A stretch of 64,000 bases of DNA from assembly GCA_965116555.1 (NCBI GenBank), contig OZ220698.1, positions 124,001-188,000 on the forward strand, read 5' to 3'. Positions 1 to 9,375 of this stretch are shown piece after piece; the first letter of the stretch is position 1; each line of letters opens with the position of its first letter. This stretch comes from DAOUJH01 sp965116555 (GTDB taxonomy: Bacteria; Chloroflexota; Dehalococcoidia; Lucifugimonadales; QGNO01). The notes beneath the pieces were generated by a model. That model searched no databases, had not been told where the DNA came from, and saw only the letters and a list, made by a program, of their open reading frames with translations. The position numbers and the translations under genes were made by a program.

Positions 1-26
1 GGGAGCCGCGTTTTTTGTGGATGTAG

Positions 27-1280
27 ATGCAGCAACCCTCCAGAAGCAGATACCGCTGGGTCATAGAAGGCCTGCTTATAGTGGCCCAGTTAAGCATAGG
101 CATCAACGTGCTGGCGCCGGCCCCCTTGATCCCCTTCATAAGGGAGGAGTACGGCCTCGACAGGGGCACGGTCAGCATCCTGATCGCGGTCATGGGGCTG
201 ATGCTGGCCGTGGGCAACGTACCGTCCGGCTTTCTGGCGGCGCGCTTCGGTATACATAGAACGTTTGCTTTCGGCGCATTTCTCATGTCGGTGGGCACGC
301 TGGCGCCGTTCATGCCCAACTTTGCCGGACACGTTGCCTGGCGCGTGGTCTTTGCTTTCGGCGCCGGAGTGGTAATCCCTCTGGTCGGCGCGGTGGCGTC
401 GCAATGGTTCGACCGACGGGAATTGCCAGTGGTCAACGGGATCAACTGGATGGGACAGACGGGCGGCATGGCGATATCGCTGTTCATAGGCGTGCCTATT
501 GCCAAGCTATTCAGCTGGGATATAACGCTGTTTACTTTCGGCGCCGTGGCCCTGCTGGGAGCCATAGCTTGGGTGGTCTTGGGTAAAGAACCGGAGGAGG
601 ACCGAGTATCGGTCAGCGCCCCATCCATATCACGATTGCTCGGCGTTCTCAAAGAAAGGACCACTATCCTGGTGTCTCTGGCATTTGTGGGCCCGTTCCT
701 GACCTATTTGAGCTTCAGCTCCTGGCTGCCCACCTATTACAATGAAGTCTTCGACTTTTCTTTATCCAAGGCGAGTTCCATTGTAGGCATCCCCGCCTTC
801 ATTGGTTTGGTGGTGAGTCCCGTGGCGGGCCTGGCTTCCGCCCGGCTGGGACTGAGGCGACCGTTTCTCATAGGCGCGGGGATGCTGTTCGTTGTCGCTG
901 GGTTCGGCACGTTCCTTGTCAACAACCAGCTCCTGATATACGCGTCTGTGGTCGCGCTTGGAATATCCCAGTGGGTGTTCATCTCCACCGTCTTCACCGT
1001 GGCAACGGAGCTTCCCGGAAAGTCGGCTCAGGAGATAGCCATGGTGCTTGCCGCCGGACTTGCCGTGGGCAATCTGTTCAGCTTGGCCGGGCCGATCTTT
1101 GTGGGAGTGAGCACCGATTTGCTGGAGACGTATCTGCCCAGCCTAACGTTGCTTGCGTTGCTGCCGGTCACGCTGCTCATAGCGGGAGTGCTCTTGCCTG
1201 AGACCGGCCCCCGCGCCTCGGCCAGGAAAGGGCCGGGCAATCCCGAAGGATTGCAGCCTCTTAGAGAAGTGGCGGATTAA
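27..1280 (+). CDS. MFS transporter (cyanate/nitrate permease-like)
   Basis: A 417-residue polytopic membrane protein with about 12 hydrophobic segments, typical of the major facilitator superfamily. Motif-A-like features (GFLAARFG near residue 75) follow the second helix, and a charged central loop with EPEEDR (around residue 190) separates the two six-helix halves. Overall style resembles the CynX/NarK-like branch, but the substrate cannot be read from the sequence. An in-frame stop lies directly upstream of the ATG, so the start is fixed, but no good ribosome binding site is visible. It stands alone at the window edge and may belong to an operon that begins outside. The family call is firm; the substrate is unknown. 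Confidence 0.85.
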   Translation: MQQPSRSRYRWVIEGLLIVAQLSIGINVLAPAPLIPFIREEYGLDRGTVSILIAVMGLMLAVGNVPSGFLAARFGIHRTFAFGAFLMSVGTLAPFMPNFAGHVAWRVVFAFGAGVVIPLVGAVASQWFDRRELPVVNGINWMGQTGGMAISLFIGVPIAKLFSWDITLFTFGAVALLGAIAWVVLGKEPEEDRVSVSAPSISRLLGVLKERTTILVSLAFVGPFLTYLSFSSWLPTYYNEVFDFSLSKASSIVGIPAFIGLVVSPVAGLASARLGLRRPFLIGAGMLFVVAGFGTFLVNNQLLIYASVVALGISQWVFISTVFTVATELPGKSAQEIAMVLAAGLAVGNLFSLAGPIFVGVSTDLLETYLPSLTLLALLPVTLLIAGVLLPETGPRASARKGPGNPEGLQPLREVAD

Positions 1281-1324
1281 GTGAAGACACTCGGCTACTA
1301 TTTGTCGTGAATGGGGAGGTGAAC

Positions 1325-2062
1325 TTGACACTAGACAGCTTTCCGAAAGAGGTAAGAGAGAAGCTCAGTTGGTACGTTTACCGGCTAATCGACCCGCGCA
1401 ACGGAGAAACATTCTACGTTGGCAAAGGCCAAGGAAATCGCGTCTTTGAGCACGCTAAAGGCATTATTGGCGAAAGTGAAGCCTCCGGAGACACCAAGAA
1501 ACAGATCATCTCCGATATACGCCAAACAGGCCTTGAGGTCGCGCATATAATCCACAGGCATGGAATGTCCGAAGAGAATGCCTATGAAGTAGAAGCTGCA
1601 TTGATTGATGCTTACCCAGGGCTTACCAACAAAGTGACAGGGCACGGGTCTAGAGAGCGTGGCAGCCGACATGCGAAAGAAATCATATCTGAGTACGCGT
1701 CGGAGCCGTTCGAGGCAACGGAACCCTTTATTCTATTCTCCATTGGAAGGCACTTGGGCACCAGCGAAACTTTCAATGTGGTTCAAGGCTTCTGGAAAAT
1801 AAAGAAGGAGAAGGCATCAAAGTACAAATTGGTATTGGCCCAAGTTGGGGGGCTAGTCAAAGGTGCGTACATATCGGAGGAATGGCTTGAAGCAACCAAG
1901 AAAAACTTCCCGGACAACCCCAGGATGACTGAGAATATCCCTGGAAGATATGGGTTCAAAGGTCAAGAAGCTAAGCCGGAAGTCTGGCAGAAATACGTAG
2001 GAAAGCGAGTCCCGAAGAAATACCTGGGTTCCTCCAATCCAATCAGATACTGCGATCTTTGA
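1325..2062 (+). CDS. LEM-3-like GIY-YIG domain protein (COG3680-like)
   Basis: The N-terminal half carries a GIY-YIG nuclease-type signature: YVYRL near residue 17, then TFYVGKGQGNR about 12 residues later, with conserved Arg and Glu following. The C-terminal half (about residues 130-245) is the uncharacterised domain that accompanies this module in COG3680-type proteins. A longer reading from a GTG at 1307 exists. The TTG at 1325 is preferred because GGGGAGG lies 5 nt upstream of it. Base composition is visibly more AT-rich than the flanking genes, which suggests acquisition. Role is unknown: it could be a DNA or RNA endonuclease of a defence or repair type. No partner gene is adjacent. Confidence 0.75.
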   Translation: MTLDSFPKEVREKLSWYVYRLIDPRNGETFYVGKGQGNRVFEHAKGIIGESEASGDTKKQIISDIRQTGLEVAHIIHRHGMSEENAYEVEAALIDAYPGLTNKVTGHGSRERGSRHAKEIISEYASEPFEATEPFILFSIGRHLGTSETFNVVQGFWKIKKEKASKYKLVLAQVGGLVKGAYISEEWLEATKKNFPDNPRMTENIPGRYGFKGQEAKPEVWQKYVGKRVPKKYLGSSNPIRYCDL

Positions 2063-2151
2063 TGGATTAGCAATCCCTTACCAATCTGGCGTCCTAGTAC
2101 CGTTTTAGACTGAGACTCGTCAGGAGCTAGTAGTGGAGAGGAGCCGTGACT

Positions 2152-2373
2152 TCAGCGCTTCGGCTTGGCATGCCGGGCGGTCGCGTACTCTCTCAAGCTG
2201 GCTGCCGATTTCCTGGCGCAAGCCGGGGGGCTTAGCGAAATACCATGGCGGCAGACAACCGTTAGATTCTGCCAATCCACCGACCATTGCTCATGGGTGG
2301 CTTCCTGCAACCGGATTGCGGTCTTGGTGTAATCGTCAGTAATCTGTGACCCAAAAAACGGGATAGCGTTCAT
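2152..2373 (-). CDS. Possible small hypothetical protein
   Basis: A 73-residue reading frame whose ATG is preceded by TAAGGAGCT at a good distance, the main argument that it is real. The product begins MNAIPFFGSQITDDY, has no membrane segment, and ends in a basic tail. No family is recognised. It could equally be the decayed end of a mobile or defence gene next to the GIY-YIG gene. Confidence 0.3.
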   Translation of the reverse strand: MNAIPFFGSQITDDYTKTAIRLQEATHEQWSVDWQNLTVVCRHGISLSPPACARKSAASLREYATARHAKPKR

Positions 2374-2479
2374 CCTAGCTCCTTACCTCGTCAGAACCAC
2401 CTGAATATGATAAGGCCATTTTTTCCGGTACACAATATGGTATGAAAAAATTCCTTAAAATTGGCATGACAGTGGACGG

Positions 2480-2508
2480 GCGACAATTCCGGACGAGAGG
2501 GATATAAT
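2480..2508 (+). promoter_or_regulatory. Candidate sigma-70 promoter of lhr
   Basis: GCGACA (2480-2485), a 17-nt spacer and a perfect TATAAT (2503-2508). Transcription would start near 2515, only about 11 nt before the lhr ATG, and no Shine-Dalgarno sequence lies in that short leader. Confidence 0.6.
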
Positions 2509-2525
2509 CCTCTTTCCAAGAACCT

Positions 2526-5500
2526 ATGAGCTATGAGGGTTGGGGCGTGAGCCTTCAAGGATTCCATCCACTTATACAGGACTGGTTCAACCAGCGGTTC
2601 GATGACCCTACGGAGGCGCAGGCCAAGGGCTGGCCGGCCATTGCCGAGGGCAAACACACCCTGATTGCCGCGCCCACCGGCTCCGGTAAGACGCTGGCCG
2701 CCTTCCTCACCTGCCTGGACAGCCTGGTGAAGGCCGGCTTGGACGGCGGTCTGCCGGAGAGCACCCAGGTTGTATACGTATCTCCTTTGAAGGCGCTTTC
2801 CAACGATATTCACAGAAATCTCTCGGTCCCTCTCCAGGAGATAGCGGAGATGGCGGAGCGCAATGGCACGCCTCTACCGGAGATACGAGTAGCCGTGCGC
2901 ACCGGGGACACCCCTCCCAGCCAGCGACAGGCCATGGCAAAGCAGCCTCCGCACATATTGATCACTACACCTGAGTCTTTATACATCCTGCTCACCTCCA
3001 AGAGCGGCCGCCAGTCTCTGCGACAGGTGAAGACCCTCATCCTGGACGAGCTTCACGCAGTGGCCGATGACAAGCGCGGCTCTCACCTTAGCCTCTCAGT
3101 GGAACGGCTTTGCAACCTGGCCAACGGGCCGGTAACCAGAATTGGTTTGTCCGCCACGCAGCGGCCCATAGAGGAGATGGCTGGATTTCTGGTAGGCGCC
3201 GGAGAGACCGGTGCCGAGGGTAAACCGGGCTGTCTGATTGTGGATACGGGCCACGCCAGAGAGATGGACCTGGCCATTGACCTTACCGACGACGAGCTGG
3301 GCCCCATCGCCTCGCATGAGTTGTGGGGCAGGGTGCTGGACAAGATAGCCGCTGAGGTCGAGAGCCACACAACCACCCTCGTCTTCGTGAATACGCGTCG
3401 GCTGGTGGAGCGCGTGGCGCACCTGCTTTCGGAAAGACTGGGAGAGGAGGCTGTGGCGGCGCACCACGGGAGCCTCTCCCAGAAAACGCGCCACGACGCG
3501 GAGAAGCGGCTCAAAGAAGGGGAAGTCAAGGTCTGCGTGGCCACGGCGTCGCTGGAGCTGGGCATAGACATCGGTTCCGTAGACCTCGTCTGCCAGATAG
3601 GTTCTCCGCGCTCCATTGGTCTCTTGCTGCAAAGGGTGGGCAGGTCCGGGCACTCCTTGGCCGGCTTGCCCAAGGGACGTTTGTTCCCGCTGACCCGTGA
3701 CGAACTGCTGGAGTGCATGGCGCTGGTGCGTGGCTTCAACAGGGGCAACCTGGACAGATTGATCGTTCCTCCCTGGCCCTTGGACGTGCTGGCTCAACAG
3801 ATAGTTGCCGAGTGCGCGTCCCAGGATTGGGACGAAGACGCCCTCTACAATCTGTGCCGTCGCGCCTATCCATACCAGGATCTGCCCAGGGAGAGATTCA
3901 GCCAGGTGGTTGAAATGCTCTCCTACGGAGTGGCTCCCAGGGAGGGCAGGCGCAACGCTTATCTCCATCGTGATGCGGTGAACCGCAAGCTGAAGGCACG
4001 TCGCGGCGCCCGCCTGGCGGCCCTGACCAGCGGTGGAGCCATCCCGGAGAACGCCGACTACGACGTTATAGCGGAGCCGGAAAACACGTTTGTTGGCACT
4101 GTCAACGAAGATTTTGCCATTGAAAGCATGAGGGGAGACGTTTTCTTGCTGGGCAATACGCCGTGGCGAATTCTCCGCATAGAGAGCGGCAGGCTTAGAG
4201 TGGAGGATGCCCAGGGAGCGGCGCCTTCCATACCGTTCTGGATAGGTGAAGCGCCCGGCAGGACCAGCGAGCTCTCGGACGAAGTTTCCGACCTGCGCGA
4301 AGAGTTGTATCAGCGTTCCCAAGACGGCACTGGCGTGCAATGGATTGTGAGCCAGGGCTTCTCCAAGGAAGTGGCCGAACAGGCGACGGCGTACATTGTG
4401 GAAGGCATGAGAGTCCTGGGGAGTGTGCCCACCAAGAAGCGCATAGTGGCCGAGCGCTTCTTCGATGAAGCGGGGGGTATGCAGCTGGTAATACACTCCC
4501 CGTTCGGATCTCACATCAACAAGGCCTGGGGCATGTCGTTGAGGAAGGAGATATGCCGTACTTTCGACTTCGAGCTTCAGGCATCGGCCACCGAGGACGG
4601 TATCAACCTCTCGCTGGGTCCTTCGATGACGTTCCCCATAGAGAACGTTTTCAAGTACATATCGTCCAGGAAGGCGCGGAAGGTGCTGGAGCAGGCCATA
4701 CTCCAAGTGCCGCTTTTCGGCATCAGGTGGCGTTGGGACGCTACCCGTGCCCTGGCCATATTGCGCTTCGCCGGCGGAAAGAAGGTGCCGCCGCCTTTCC
4801 AGAGGATGCGCTCGGAAGACCTGCTGGCCGCGGTGTTCCCTGAGCAGGTTGCCTGTCAGGACAACGCCATGCCCGGCGACATCGAAATTCCTGACCATCC
4901 CCTGGTCTTCGAAACGATGCGGGACGCCCTCAACGAGGCAATGGATTTGGAAGGGATGCGCGGTGTGCTGGAAGGTATAGAAAAGGGATCAATCGAGGTG
5001 TTCGCCAGAGACACCGTGCAGCCGTCCGTCTTCAGCCACCAGATATTGAACGCCATGCCCTATGCTTTCCTGGACGACGTGCCGCTGGAAGAACGCCGAT
5101 CCAGGGCGGTGGTACTGCGCCGCGCTTTGCCGGAGGATTCGCGAGAGCTGGGGGCGCTGGATGCCTCCGCTATAGAGAACAGTTCTCAGGATGCCTGGCC
5201 CGTGGTGCGCGACGCTGATGAGCTGCATGACGCCCTACTTACTCTTGGATTGCTGCCTGAGCACGATATAGGGCGCGGGGCAAACCTCGTTGAAAAAGAC
5301 CGCTGGCTGGGCTGGTTCAACGAGCTGGTCGGGGAGGGACGCGCTCTGAAGGCGCATTACGGCGACGGTCGCATGGCCTGGATTGCCCGTGAAAACGTGC
5401 CCTTGGTATCGGCGGCGTTCCCCGATGCCAGGTTTGAACCAACACCCAACGGAGCTTTGACCGATACGGAGCCTCCCGGCCAGGATGAAGCGGAGCTGAT

Positions 5501-6869
5501 CCTAGTCAGAAACAGAGTGGAGAGCTCCGGCCCATTCACACCTGCCGGTATGGCTGAGGCGCTGGGAATGAGGAAGGGCGCAGTGGACATAGCGCTGGCC
5601 CACCTGGAAGCCACCGGGGGCGTATTGCGCGGTTACTTCACTCCCGATCTGGAAGACGAGGAGTTCTGCGACCGCCGAATCCTGGCCAGAATTCACAAGG
5701 ACACCATCACCCGGTTGAGGCGTGAGATAGAGCCTGTATCGTCGGCGGAGTTCATGAGGTTCCTCTTCCGGTGGCAGCACGCCTCGGCTTCATGGAGGGC
5801 GCGCGGCGAGGAAGGTTTGCTGGAAGTCATCGAACTGTTGCAGGGCTTCGAAGCCTCCGTATCATCCTGGGAATCGGACATACTGCCCTCCCGGATGGAG
5901 AACTATCTCCCCTCCACACTGGATAACGTATGCCTGGCCGGTGAGGTTGTCTGGGGCAGGTTCAGCCGCCGTCCCGCCGACGGCCAGGTTCCGCTGGCGC
6001 GAACGCCGCTTTCCAGGAGCGGGACCGTGTCCCTGGGCCTCAGAGAATCGCTGCCGTGGCTGCTGCACGAGATGCCCCCGGATGGCTACCTGGTTAGGGG
6101 CGCAGCCGCCGAGGTAAGGGATTTCCTGTCCAGCTATGGAGCTTCCTTCTTTCCCGATATCATCGCCGGTACAAAACGTATGCCATCAGAGGTTGAGAAC
6201 GCTCTATGGCAGCTTGTGGCGGCTGGCCTGGTCACGGCCGACGGCTTCAACGCCCTACGAGGGCTTGCCAGCGGCGCGGCCAAGCGAGTCCAGCGCTCTT
6301 CCAGGTTCAAGAGACGCTCCAGGGCCGGCCGCCTGCCCGCCAGTCGCTGGTCGCTGCTCCATACGCGTTACGTCGCGGACAACGCCGTGGAAGAGCGCGC
6401 CATTCAGCTGCTGCATCGCTACGGAGTGGTGTTCCCGGATCTGCTTGCCCGCGAGCCCATGGCTCCGTCTTGGCGTACGCTTCTGCAAGTCTACCGCCGC
6501 TCTGAAGCAAGGGGCGAAATACGCGGCGGCAGATTCGTTGCCGGGTTCATTGGAGAACAGTTCGCCCTGCCGGAAGCAATCGAGACTCTGCGCAACATGC
6601 GCAAGTCGGAACCGGATGAACGGTTGGTGGCCATCTCCGCCAGTGATCCGCTGAACATGGCTGGCATACTGACGCCTGGGGCTAAAGTCCCCGCCGTGAA
6701 CGGCAACAGGATCGTTTATCGAGGCGGCATACCTCTAGCCTCAAAGCAGGGCGGGGAGCTTCACGTGCACACGGAGCTTGACGAGGAGACCCGGACTAGA
6801 GCCGTGGACCTGCTGGGGCTGGGTCGCCGTATACCGGCGAAGGCGGGCGCTTTGGCCTCAGTGCGGTAG
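2526..6869 (+). CDS. lhr: Lhr-type ATP-dependent 3'-5' helicase
   Basis: A 1447-residue superfamily 2 helicase, close to the length of full-length bacterial Lhr. The N-terminal RecA-like domain has Walker A AAPTGSGKT (48-56), the DExH box DELH (174-177) and motif III SAT (209-211). The second RecA domain follows, with QRVGRSGHS as motif VI. The long C-terminal part (about 450-1447) corresponds to the winged-helix and Lhr-CTD regions, and here the full tail is present rather than the short Lhr-core form. The family acts on forked DNA and RNA:DNA hybrids in repair. The short leader lacks a Shine-Dalgarno sequence. The gene stands alone between a GIY-YIG gene and a convergent GNAT gene. Confidence 0.93.
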   Translation: MSYEGWGVSLQGFHPLIQDWFNQRFDDPTEAQAKGWPAIAEGKHTLIAAPTGSGKTLAAFLTCLDSLVKAGLDGGLPESTQVVYVSPLKALSNDIHRNLSVPLQEIAEMAERNGTPLPEIRVAVRTGDTPPSQRQAMAKQPPHILITTPESLYILLTSKSGRQSLRQVKTLILDELHAVADDKRGSHLSLSVERLCNLANGPVTRIGLSATQRPIEEMAGFLVGAGETGAEGKPGCLIVDTGHAREMDLAIDLTDDELGPIASHELWGRVLDKIAAEVESHTTTLVFVNTRRLVERVAHLLSERLGEEAVAAHHGSLSQKTRHDAEKRLKEGEVKVCVATASLELGIDIGSVDLVCQIGSPRSIGLLLQRVGRSGHSLAGLPKGRLFPLTRDELLECMALVRGFNRGNLDRLIVPPWPLDVLAQQIVAECASQDWDEDALYNLCRRAYPYQDLPRERFSQVVEMLSYGVAPREGRRNAYLHRDAVNRKLKARRGARLAALTSGGAIPENADYDVIAEPENTFVGTVNEDFAIESMRGDVFLLGNTPWRILRIESGRLRVEDAQGAAPSIPFWIGEAPGRTSELSDEVSDLREELYQRSQDGTGVQWIVSQGFSKEVAEQATAYIVEGMRVLGSVPTKKRIVAERFFDEAGGMQLVIHSPFGSHINKAWGMSLRKEICRTFDFELQASATEDGINLSLGPSMTFPIENVFKYISSRKARKVLEQAILQVPLFGIRWRWDATRALAILRFAGGKKVPPPFQRMRSEDLLAAVFPEQVACQDNAMPGDIEIPDHPLVFETMRDALNEAMDLEGMRGVLEGIEKGSIEVFARDTVQPSVFSHQILNAMPYAFLDDVPLEERRSRAVVLRRALPEDSRELGALDASAIENSSQDAWPVVRDADELHDALLTLGLLPEHDIGRGANLVEKDRWLGWFNELVGEGRALKAHYGDGRMAWIARENVPLVSAAFPDARFEPTPNGALTDTEPPGQDEAELILVRNRVESSGPFTPAGMAEALGMRKGAVDIALAHLEATGGVLRGYFTPDLEDEEFCDRRILARIHKDTITRLRREIEPVSSAEFMRFLFRWQHASASWRARGEEGLLEVIELLQGFEASVSSWESDILPSRMENYLPSTLDNVCLAGEVVWGRFSRRPADGQVPLARTPLSRSGTVSLGLRESLPWLLHEMPPDGYLVRGAAAEVRDFLSSYGASFFPDIIAGTKRMPSEVENALWQLVAAGLVTADGFNALRGLASGAAKRVQRSSRFKRRSRAGRLPASRWSLLHTRYVADNAVEERAIQLLHRYGVVFPDLLAREPMAPSWRTLLQVYRRSEARGEIRGGRFVAGFIGEQFALPEAIETLRNMRKSEPDERLVAISASDPLNMAGILTPGAKVPAVNGNRIVYRGGIPLASKQGGELHVHTELDEETRTRAVDLLGLGRRIPAKAGALASVR

Positions 6870-6885
6870 CGCTATAGGGCCGCAC

Positions 6886-7341
6886 TTAGATATCTGCCTC
6901 AAGGCGCTTGCCCATGCTGACGACATCGTCCACCGAATACCCAAGAGCCTGGTAGAAATCAATCACGCCAGAGTTGGACATTCGGATTTGTAGGTTAATC
7001 TTTGCACAACCCATCTTCCTCAACCTTGCTTCTGCCTCGTCCATCATGCGACGCCCGAATCCTTTCCCTCGACTGTCGACGGCCACCGCCAGATAGTTGA
7101 TCCAGCCACGATGCCCTTCGTATCCAGCCATCACGGTCGCTACCAGGTCAGAGCCGACCAGTCCGACTAGGAACATCTCACGTTGGACGCTCAGTTTACG
7201 GCGAATATCCTTCCTGGGGTCGTTCCAGGGCACCACCAGTCCGCACTCTCGCCATAGTTCTACTACTGCGTCCTCATCAGTTTCCTGATAGGCCCTAATA
7301 ACCAACTCCGCCAAGTCCTCACCTCTCTCATAATGTAACAA
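6886..7341 (-). CDS. GNAT family N-acetyltransferase, YpeA-like
   Basis: A single-domain acetyltransferase of about 150 residues. Residues VPWNDPRKDIRRKL match the region typical of YpeA-type GNATs, and the acetyl-CoA pyrophosphate loop is RGKGFGRRMM (about residues 89-98). The C-terminal FYQALGY is the usual GNAT helix motif. The ATG at 7341 gives an N-terminus about 13 residues longer than usual. A TTG a few codons in, behind GAGAGGTGAGGAC, is an equally plausible start. It is convergent with lhr, 16 bases away. Substrate is unknown. Confidence 0.8.
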   Translation of the reverse strand: MLHYERGEDLAELVIRAYQETDEDAVVELWRECGLVVPWNDPRKDIRRKLSVQREMFLVGLVGSDLVATVMAGYEGHRGWINYLAVAVDSRGKGFGRRMMDEAEARLRKMGCAKINLQIRMSNSGVIDFYQALGYSVDDVVSMGKRLEADI

Positions 7342-7391
7342 GCGACGTCCAAGGGAAGTAGGGCGGGTATGACGAGAGAGTCGCCCTAACT

Positions 7392-7440
7392 GTCATTCAC
7401 AATTCTGAGCGAAGCGAAGAATCTTCTGCCGCAGCAAACC
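7392..7440 (-). repeat. Short dispersed palindromic repeat, copy 1
   Basis: On the minus strand this matches the unit seen at 22721-22761 and 48765-48798, with a core GATTCTTCGCTTCGCTCAG and a hairpin formed by ATTCT/AGAAT arms. This copy carries a small insertion near one end. Confidence 0.7.
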
Positions 7441-7591
7441 AGACCCCCAACCGCAAATTCCTTATGCCCGCCTGCCCGTTTGCCCCCCATCTCCCTGCCA
7501 TCTCCTTCTTTCCCATACCCCCATACGTCCACTATCCTATCCACATGGCCACATACCAAACCCTTAACCATCCACGCTGGCCTGGAAGCGC

Positions 7592-7855
7592 CCAACAGCC
7601 CCTACGCCGTCGGCGTGGCGCCCCCCTTGGCAACCGTCTCTCTATCCTCAACTTTGCCCCCAAACTTGATTCGTTTCTCACCTCCGCCAAAAAATGGTTC
7701 ACATTTAGCCTTGGACTTGACATAACGTTGGAAACGAATCCCCTTTTCAGGCACAACACAACTCCACCGTTAAGTGCCATTTCACGCCAAAACCCCCCTT
7801 TTCACGACCAAAACGCCACTTTTGTCAACACAACTTATGTCAAGTGGTCAACCAT
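7592..7855 (+). repeat. Long dispersed intergenic repeat, copy A
   Basis: About 265 bp that recur in inverted orientation at 19844-20106. Shared blocks include CTACGCCGTCGGCGTGG against CTACGGCGTCAGCGTGG near one end, TTGACATAACGTTGGAAACG in the middle, and AACGCCACTTTTGTC near the other end. Both copies are diverged by substitutions and small indels, and neither encodes a transposase. Confidence 0.75.
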
Positions 7856-7906
7856 CACCGGACCACCCCAGACGCTGGCCCGCATGGACGTGGAGCGTAT
7901 GCGCGC

Positions 7907-8626
7907 CTACCCCGTCTTGACGCGACTCAAACGCATTTGGATAGCGCGCCACAACCCTTCCACCATTATGCCCAGACTCAGTTTGGAGTAACCGGCGGCT
8001 CTTTGCTCAAAGGTGTACGGGATCTCTCCCATAGAAAGGCCAAGGCGCTGACACATGAAGAGCACCTCTGCCTGGAAGATGTAACCGCGGCTCCGGATGG
8101 ACCTCAGCGGCAGGGCCTCCAGACTCTCTCTGCGGTAGGCCTTGAAGCCGGACTTGGCGTCCTTTATTTTCAGCCCGGTTACCAAGCGCACGTAGAAGTC
8201 CCCGCCGAGGCTGATTAGACGGCGCAGTACTCCCCAATCTCGCGATGCTCCTCCCCCCGGCATATATCGCGACGCGACGACTACGTCGTACCCTTCAAGG
8301 GCGTTCAGCAGGTGTGGCACTACCTCCGGCGGGTGCGACATATCGGCGTCCATTTGCAATACGGCCTCTGCTCCCAAACGCAGCGCCTCTTCAAACCCGG
8401 CCACGTATGCGGGTCCCAGCCCCTCTTTTTGGGCGCGACGCAGCACGTGCACTCCGCCCTTTCGCTCCTGGCCGAGTCTATGCGCGAGATCGGCGGTGCC
8501 GTCCGGCGAGTTGTCGTCCACTACAAGGAGCTCCAGTTCCGGAAGCTGAAGCGCAAACAATGCATCGAACAGAGCGGGGAGGTTTTCAGCCTCGTTGTAG
8601 GTTGGAATGACAACTATGGTCTTCAT
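7907..8626 (-). CDS. GT2 glycosyltransferase, polyprenol-phosphate mannosyltransferase-like
   Basis: A 239-residue GT-A fold enzyme. VIPTYNEAENL at residues 6-16, VVDDNSPDGT (about 35-44) and DADMSHPPE (about 93-101) match dolichol/polyprenol monophosphomannose synthases, which move a sugar from a nucleotide donor to a lipid phosphate carrier. The protein lacks the C-terminal membrane helices of the GtrB type, as in the short DPM1-like class. Its ATG directly follows the stop codon of the upstream GT2 gene with no gap, so the two are translationally coupled. Both probably prime sugars for cell-surface glycan assembly. Exact donor and acceptor are inferred from the family. Confidence 0.85.
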   Translation of the reverse strand: MKTIVVIPTYNEAENLPALFDALFALQLPELELLVVDDNSPDGTADLAHRLGQERKGGVHVLRRAQKEGLGPAYVAGFEEALRLGAEAVLQMDADMSHPPEVVPHLLNALEGYDVVVASRYMPGGGASRDWGVLRRLISLGGDFYVRLVTGLKIKDAKSGFKAYRRESLEALPLRSIRSRGYIFQAEVLFMCQRLGLSMGEIPYTFEQRAAGYSKLSLGIMVEGLWRAIQMRLSRVKTG

Positions 8627-9373
8627 TCAGGAGTCGATGGTGCGGTACCTTCCTCTAACGGAGGCCCAGCGAATCTTGAGGATATCCAACATCATGCTCA
8701 ATCCGTCCCGCAGGGGACGCACCTTGCTTTCTGAGGAGTAATGCCAATCTATGGGTACTTCTACAAGGCGCAGCCCCAGCCGGCGAGCCAGGAATAGTAT
8801 TTCAACGTCGAAAGCAAACCCCGGAGTGTGTTGCATTGCGAATAGCGTATCCGCCGCCTGCCCTGTGAAGCACTTGAACCCGCATTGCGTATCGCTGACC
8901 CCGGGCACGGCAAGCAGCCGTGTCAGGGTGTTGTATACCCTGCCCATGATATGGCGTCGGCGCGGTTCGTCGAAGCGGCGCGCTCCGGCAGCTTCCCGCG
9001 AGCCCAACGCCACTTGGTAGTCGCTGAGTCGGGGCGGCAGGAAACGATCCAGTTGCTCTATGGGCATGGAGAGGTCTGCGTCGCAGATGAACCGGTGTTC
9101 GGCTTGGGTGTGGAGCATGCCGGATCGCACCGCCCAGCCCTTACCAGCATGGGGAATGGACAGCAGCGAGACACCGGGATGGATGTCTGCGAAGTCGGAG
9201 ACGAGACTGGCGGTGCTATCGCTGCTGCCGTCGTCGACGACAAGGACCTCCCAGGAGTACTCCTGGGTTTGCAAGTAGGCAGCAATCCTTTTCAAGGTTG
9301 AGGGTATGCGCTTCTCCTCGTTGTAAGCGGGGATGATTACACAGAGGAAGGGGACGTGCTGCGCTGCTCCCAT
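8627..9373 (-). CDS. GT2 glycosyltransferase, dolichyl-phosphate glucosyltransferase-like
   Basis: A 248-residue GT2 enzyme with PAYNEEKRIPSTL (about 15-27), VVDDGSSDST (about 45-54) and DADLSMP (about 99-105). The following GSREAAGARR and DTQCGFKCF blocks resemble ALG5-like glucosyl-phospholipid synthases. It starts 2 nt after the thrB stop and ends flush against the ATG of the next GT2 gene. The three genes therefore form a tight minus-strand operon driven by the thrB promoter, and the link between homoserine kinase and glycosyl transfer looks incidental. Confidence 0.83.
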   Translation of the reverse strand: MGAAQHVPFLCVIIPAYNEEKRIPSTLKRIAAYLQTQEYSWEVLVVDDGSSDSTASLVSDFADIHPGVSLLSIPHAGKGWAVRSGMLHTQAEHRFICDADLSMPIEQLDRFLPPRLSDYQVALGSREAAGARRFDEPRRRHIMGRVYNTLTRLLAVPGVSDTQCGFKCFTGQAADTLFAMQHTPGFAFDVEILFLARRLGLRLVEVPIDWHYSSESKVRPLRDGLSMMLDILKIRWASVRGRYRTIDS

Positions 9374-9375
9374 GG

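Larger units (their letters stand above)
2063..2525. other. Intergenic region with one possible small ORF
   Basis: About 460 bases between the GIY-YIG gene and lhr. The right half (2390-2460) is AT-rich. The only supportable contents are a small minus-strand reading frame (2152-2373) and the lhr promoter at its right end. No RNA gene or repeat was recognised. Confidence 0.5.
7342..7906. other. Intergenic region built of dispersed repeats
   Basis: No gene is supported in these 560 bases. The left part holds a short palindromic repeat (about 7392-7440) and the right part one copy of a roughly 265-bp dispersed repeat (7592-7855). Reading frames crossing this region follow the repeat and are not genes. 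Confidence 0.65.

Noticed and set aside
3096..4898. A 600-residue open frame antisense to lhr
   Set aside because: No family features; it is a product of GC-rich third positions in the helicase gene.
7392..7440. Possible CRISPR array from the recurring short palindromes
   Set aside because: Copies are thousands of bases apart, differ in orientation, and no regular spacers or cas genes exist.
7464..7991. Plus-strand reading frames through the left copy of the long repeat
   Set aside because: Similarity between the frames at the two copies comes from repeat homology; no start site, motif or coding bias supports a protein.
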